Part shown: piece after piece, positions 60,858 to 64,000 of the stretch
Layout: the number at the start of each line of letters is the position of its first letter
How positions within the stretch are numbered: the first letter of the stretch is position 1
Assembly: GCA_903632075.3 (NCBI GenBank)
Contig: CAHIKZ030001816.1
Span: 1-64,000 of the forward strand
From: Acanthosepion pharaonis
Taxonomy: Eukaryota > Mollusca > Cephalopoda > Sepiida > Sepiidae
Length of the DNA: 64,000 nt
Direction of reading: 5' to 3'
Program-made: the position numbers and the translations under genes
The notes under the pieces: generated by a model
The model's database searches: none
What the model was told of the DNA's origin: nothing
Seen by the model: the letters and a program-made list of their open reading frames with translations, nothing else

Positions 60858-60950
60858 GGAAGCTGCAGGAGTGAGCCGGAAGCTGCAGGAGTGCTGGAAG
60901 CTGCGGGAGTGAACTGGAAGCTGCAGAAGTGAGTTGGATACTGCAGAAGT
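60858..60950 (+). repeat. GGAAGCTGCAGGAGTGA tandem repeat
   Basis: About five imperfect units of 17-20 bp within the GC-rich insert. Confidence 0.8.
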
Positions 60951-61082
60951 TTTAGTGCAGGCGTTGATGGTCGAGGTTGGCGTTGGTAGTTGCTAGGATC
61001 ATCGTTGTTGGTGGGGTTGAAGCTGATGTGGGTTGTTGCCAGGATGATCGCTTGGTGGTTGAAGCTGAGTGGTTGCCGGGGT

Positions 61083-61205
61083 GCCAACTTGTTGCTGTAG
61101 TTCGTGTTGCCAACTCGTTGTTTGTCATTGCCGGGATGCCAACTTGTTGCTGTAGTTCGTGTTGCCAACTTGTTGTGTGTCATTGCCGGGATGCCAACTT
61201 GTTGG
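61083..61205 (+). repeat. 57-bp tandem repeat (GCCAACTTGTTGCTGTAG unit)
   Basis: Two near-complete units plus part of a third: GCCAACTTGTTGCTGTAG, TTCGTGTTGCCAACT, then TGTCATTGCCGGGAT. A (GA)n run follows at 61211-61230. Confidence 0.8.
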
Positions 61206-62067
61206 GAAGGAGAGAGAGAGAGAGAGAGAGAAAGAAAGTTCCCAACTATCGTCAAGTTGGCAGACAAAAAAAAGTGGGGCGTAACTTAATACACAACCCG
61301 CCTTGATCGGCGCCCTTGGCCAATGAAGGCCAAGGGGCCTGCGTGAAACGACCGTTTCGGCCGCCGACAGCCTCCCGAAAATCTAGGGAGAAATCACTGT
61401 CTTGTGACGAGGGAGACCAGCAAGAGAAATTGGCTAAGCTAACGAAAAGTCTCTATAATAAAATGCTACGAGGTTAGCTAAAGAGAACTAATGTCTAAAA
61501 ATGACTAGTAGTATATTACAACTAGGTTTGTAATATAACCTAACTAAAAAGGGTCCCTCCGACGTGTTAACAGTGTGTAAGGAGCATGAATGAGAGGTCA
61601 AGGTCGAAATGACCTGTTCCTCTGCCGGTTCAAGGATAGAAGGAGGAGGTAACTCCGACAGAAGATACAGCATCAAGTAAGTTCTGGAATCATGTTATAA
61701 CAGGCAACAAATTCAAAATATTGGTGAGGAACAAGGATTCCAAATGGAAAGCACACTCCCACTGACAGAATTTCAATTTCATAATAGTCACAAAGGAAAC
61801 AGAAATGAGAATCCTAACAGAAAGGATTCCAATACGAATGACACAATTAGTCTAAGAATAACCCAGAACAGTTGTCCATAGACCAAAACATCTAAGTGTA
61901 AAAAACAAAAGAAAAGAAGAAATAAGACTAAAAACTATTTATAAGTAAGTACCCTTTTTCAACCAGGAATATTAAGAAGACTTAAAAAAAAAGAAAAAGG
62001 AAATAAATGATAAAATTAAATTGCAAAGAAAAAATAAACAAATTAATAAATATTCCCAGAAGGGAGA

Positions 62068-62242
62068 TGTGTTATAAGCAGTAATGGTGGGCCATTACTT
62101 ATCTTTGTTACATCCGGGTATCATGAGTTGTGTGCCCTTGTTTTATCGTTGTATTCTTGACTTGGTAATAAATGGTTAAACCCAGCAGATGTTGTGAGTG
62201 AGAAAGCCCTAAATGAATGCACCCAACTAAAAAGATAAAACA
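62068..62242 (+). repeat. 3' LTR of the mag-like element
   Basis: It starts TGTGTTATAAGC after a purine tract and ends AAGATAAAACA (175 bp). It matches both ends of the 5' LTR but lacks the middle 370 bp. Confidence 0.8.
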
Positions 62243-62247
62243 GAATA

Positions 62248-62990
62248 CTTCCTTTCTTTTTGCAATTTGAAATATTGGCAGAATTCACCTTGTATCTATG
62301 GACATCAATGAAACCAAAATTCTCTAAACGTTTTAGCAACAATTATACATTGATTCTCTCACACCAGTAACTTTAATTTTCATATTCTTTGAACTTACTT
62401 AACCCACTGTATTTATCCATACACACTAATAAAGAGAATAGTTTAATTTATTTTTTCTGTATATCATGAAATAAAAATGCTAAAACTATTAGAAATATAC
62501 TCATATACTTATATACACAAGACTCAGTTTTTATGTTTCAGAGTCAAAATGAAAATTATTATTTTTACACTACAATAACTTACTAATGTCATTTAAATTC
62601 TGGTTTCTCACATAGGAATTACTATAAAAATTAATTTTTTTATGAATGTTAATACCATACATTCATTTTAATATCTATTTATGTTTTATAAAATTTGATT
62701 ACATTGTGAATCATATTTTGAATAGTTATGCCTTGACAGATAAATACTTATGAAACCAGTAAGAGATGCTACAATTCAAAATTTCTTTCACAGTTAAAAA
62801 ATTATCATCATTCTTAGTATTTTTATTTCTCTGTAAAACATCTCCAAGTGTCAACTGCAGGAGCAATCACTTTCCAGTGATATGTAACCTTAGAATGAAA
62901 CTGTGAAAATTGAAGAGAGCCAAGGCAGGACACAAATTGCAATATGAAAGATTCCTGAATGACATGGAATTGAAGGAGAAGTATACAATG
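62248..62990. other. AT-rich intergenic DNA
   Basis: No gene or repeat is recognisable. Confidence 0.5.
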
Positions 62991-63009
62991 TTAAAAACAG
63001 ATGCAGTGA

Positions 63010-63250
63010 ACTTATTGGGCTCGTCTATTAGCCCAATCTTACCTTCTTCAAGTAATGCACTATTCCAACTTTCATTCGTAAATCTAACCCTCTGATTGGT
63101 TCATTTCTACCAATCAGGTTGCCCGCACGTGCACTTCAAAGTTCTTGGCACAAAATCGTTCTGGAGCCACCCACGTGATCATGACCTCTTAAAAAGAACC
63201 CAAAGCACGTGTGACCACAAAGATGCAGACCTGGGCAGATCAGCAGCAGA
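63010..63250 (+). promoter_or_regulatory. Cluster of CCAAT and E-box motifs
   Basis: CTGATTGG and CCAATCAG face each other at 63093-63118, and CACGTG occurs three times (about 63127, 63172, 63207). A TTGGGCT..AGCCCAA hairpin lies at 63016-63037. The composition is less AT-rich than the surroundings. It could be a promoter, enhancer or LTR. No gene was found beside it. Confidence 0.35.
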
Positions 63251-64000
63251 CCATTTTTCGACTGCTCACTCAAGCTTAAAAATGTGACGACTACAATTCC
63301 CGTCTTGTGAATTGAGACAAATCTTTCCCGTTCAATATCTTCTACAAACTTCTTCATCATTCAAGAATCGCAAACTATACATTCTCTTTGATCATCTACG
63401 ATAAATCAGTCAGTCCAGTAAACACAGAGAAACGCTAATCTAATCCATGTCACTTGCGATTATAATTTTCCCGTGCAAACGAAACCACAACTGACTCACT
63501 CACAAACTCGACTCGAAGATTACTCTGTGAATACAAAGAACTTCTACTCACAAGACTTTACTTATCCAAAGTGAATTATTAACACTCACTACAATTTAAG
63601 TAAATACTATTATTGAACATATTTCTTACTTACAGTTAAGGGTAGACTACTTCTGAATGACTCAATTCTAAAAACATAATAATGGATGACTCAATTCTAA
63701 AAACATAATAACATAACTAAACACTAATTACAATTTTCATAAAGACTGTAATACAAATACACAAAACACAAAAAGGACATACAAAAAACTTCAGTTACTA
63801 CGAACATGCCAACACAATAACATCTTGTAAAATATTTTGTATATAATATTTTTATTTGTATATAAATGCATTTGTTTGTTTGAATTGCATGCATGTTTTG
63901 CCTTGTTTATATCAAGAATTATTTATTGTTGTGGATGCAAGAGAAGATCACACAACCTGACATAAAAAAAAAAATTCCTTCTGATTTATTTCAATACTAT
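63251..64000. other. AT-rich DNA with a 29-bp tandem duplication
   Basis: GGATGACTCAATTCTAAAAACATAATAA-type units are duplicated at about 63654-63711. GATTACTCTGTGAATAC near 63519-63535 weakly recalls the middle of the inner gypsy LTR. Otherwise nothing is seen. Confidence 0.45.

Larger units (their letters stand above)
60663..61684 (+). mobile_element. GC-rich 1-kb insert in integrase C-terminus
   Basis: TGGAA flanks the insert (60658-60662 and 61685-61689). The gypsy frame is restored when it is removed. It starts GTGTAGTGGTGCACTCCG, contains a TATATAG (about 60797-60803), two tandem repeat blocks and strong hairpins (61303-61380, e.g. CCTTGGCCAATGAAGGCCAAGG). No protein domain is seen. 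A long solo LTR or other non-autonomous element is likely. The terminal bases do not settle the class. Confidence 0.5.
57776..62242 (+). mobile_element. mag-like Ty3/gypsy element with two internal insertions
   Basis: 5' LTR (57776-58320), primer-binding site complementary to a tRNA-Leu-type 3' end (58321-58335), gag (58374-59060), protease (59195-59290), start of RT (59455-59590), then integrase (59600-60650 and about 61690-61930). Integrase is split by inserts at 59798-60251 and 60663-61684. The polypurine-like AGAAGGGAGA (62058-62067) precedes the 3' LTR (62068-62242). The RT palm and RNase H are missing. The gag, protease and primer site fit the mag/C-clade gypsy group, judged by resemblance. 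Confidence 0.75.

Noticed and set aside
60581..61267. 228-codon minus-strand ORF with Ser/Pro/Thr repeats
   Set aside because: It spans the gypsy/insert junction and follows the tandem repeats, so it is not a real gene.

Overview
The window reads as AT-rich metazoan nuclear DNA dominated by transposable elements. No intact host protein-coding gene is supported. tRNA-headed SINEs, a Tx1-like LINE pair, Jockey/CR1-like and RTE-like LINEs, Ty3/gypsy elements and a Helitron together suggest an invertebrate. A mollusc, perhaps a cephalopod, is my best guess, but this is inference from element types and not a species match.

Layout. 1-3400: three related tRNA-type SINE copies (two fused as an inverted pair) and a second SINE type on the minus strand at 1830-2115. 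3540-16390: two head-to-tail, nearly full-length Tx1-like LINEs, each with a CCHC gag-like ORF1 and an endonuclease/reverse transcriptase ORF2, both broken by many small indels. The same 18-bp sequence sits at all three borders. This block is clearly more GC-rich than its surroundings. 17690-19270: an RTE-like LINE relic. 20515-25525: an old gypsy element (5-bp duplication GAAGG) split by a second gypsy element at 21873-24942 (5-bp duplication TATTA). A solo LTR of that second family lies at 29085-29365 (duplication AGTGT).

35526-37390: a decayed, minus-strand Helitron Rep/helicase gene. 41180-43060: a minus-strand Jockey/CR1-like LINE relic. 44504-44753: a large foldback. 45380-48050: a minus-strand gypsy element, abutted by a LINE fragment at 48130-48660. 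48670-55980 is almost featureless AT-rich DNA, apart from a possible minus-strand first exon near 54515. 56334-57075 is a minisatellite with a unit of about 69 bp. 57776-62242 is a mag-like gypsy element with a tRNA-Leu-type primer-binding site, an expanded 5' LTR and two later insertions in its integrase. 63000-63250 carries clustered CCAAT and E-box motifs.

The elements do not form a pathway. What they give is a layered insertion history, dated by target-site duplications and interruptions. The most striking points are the tandem LINE pair sharing one target sequence, the sudden change in similarity between the two copies exactly at the start of ORF2, and the repeated loss of the RT/RNase H core in the gypsy copies.
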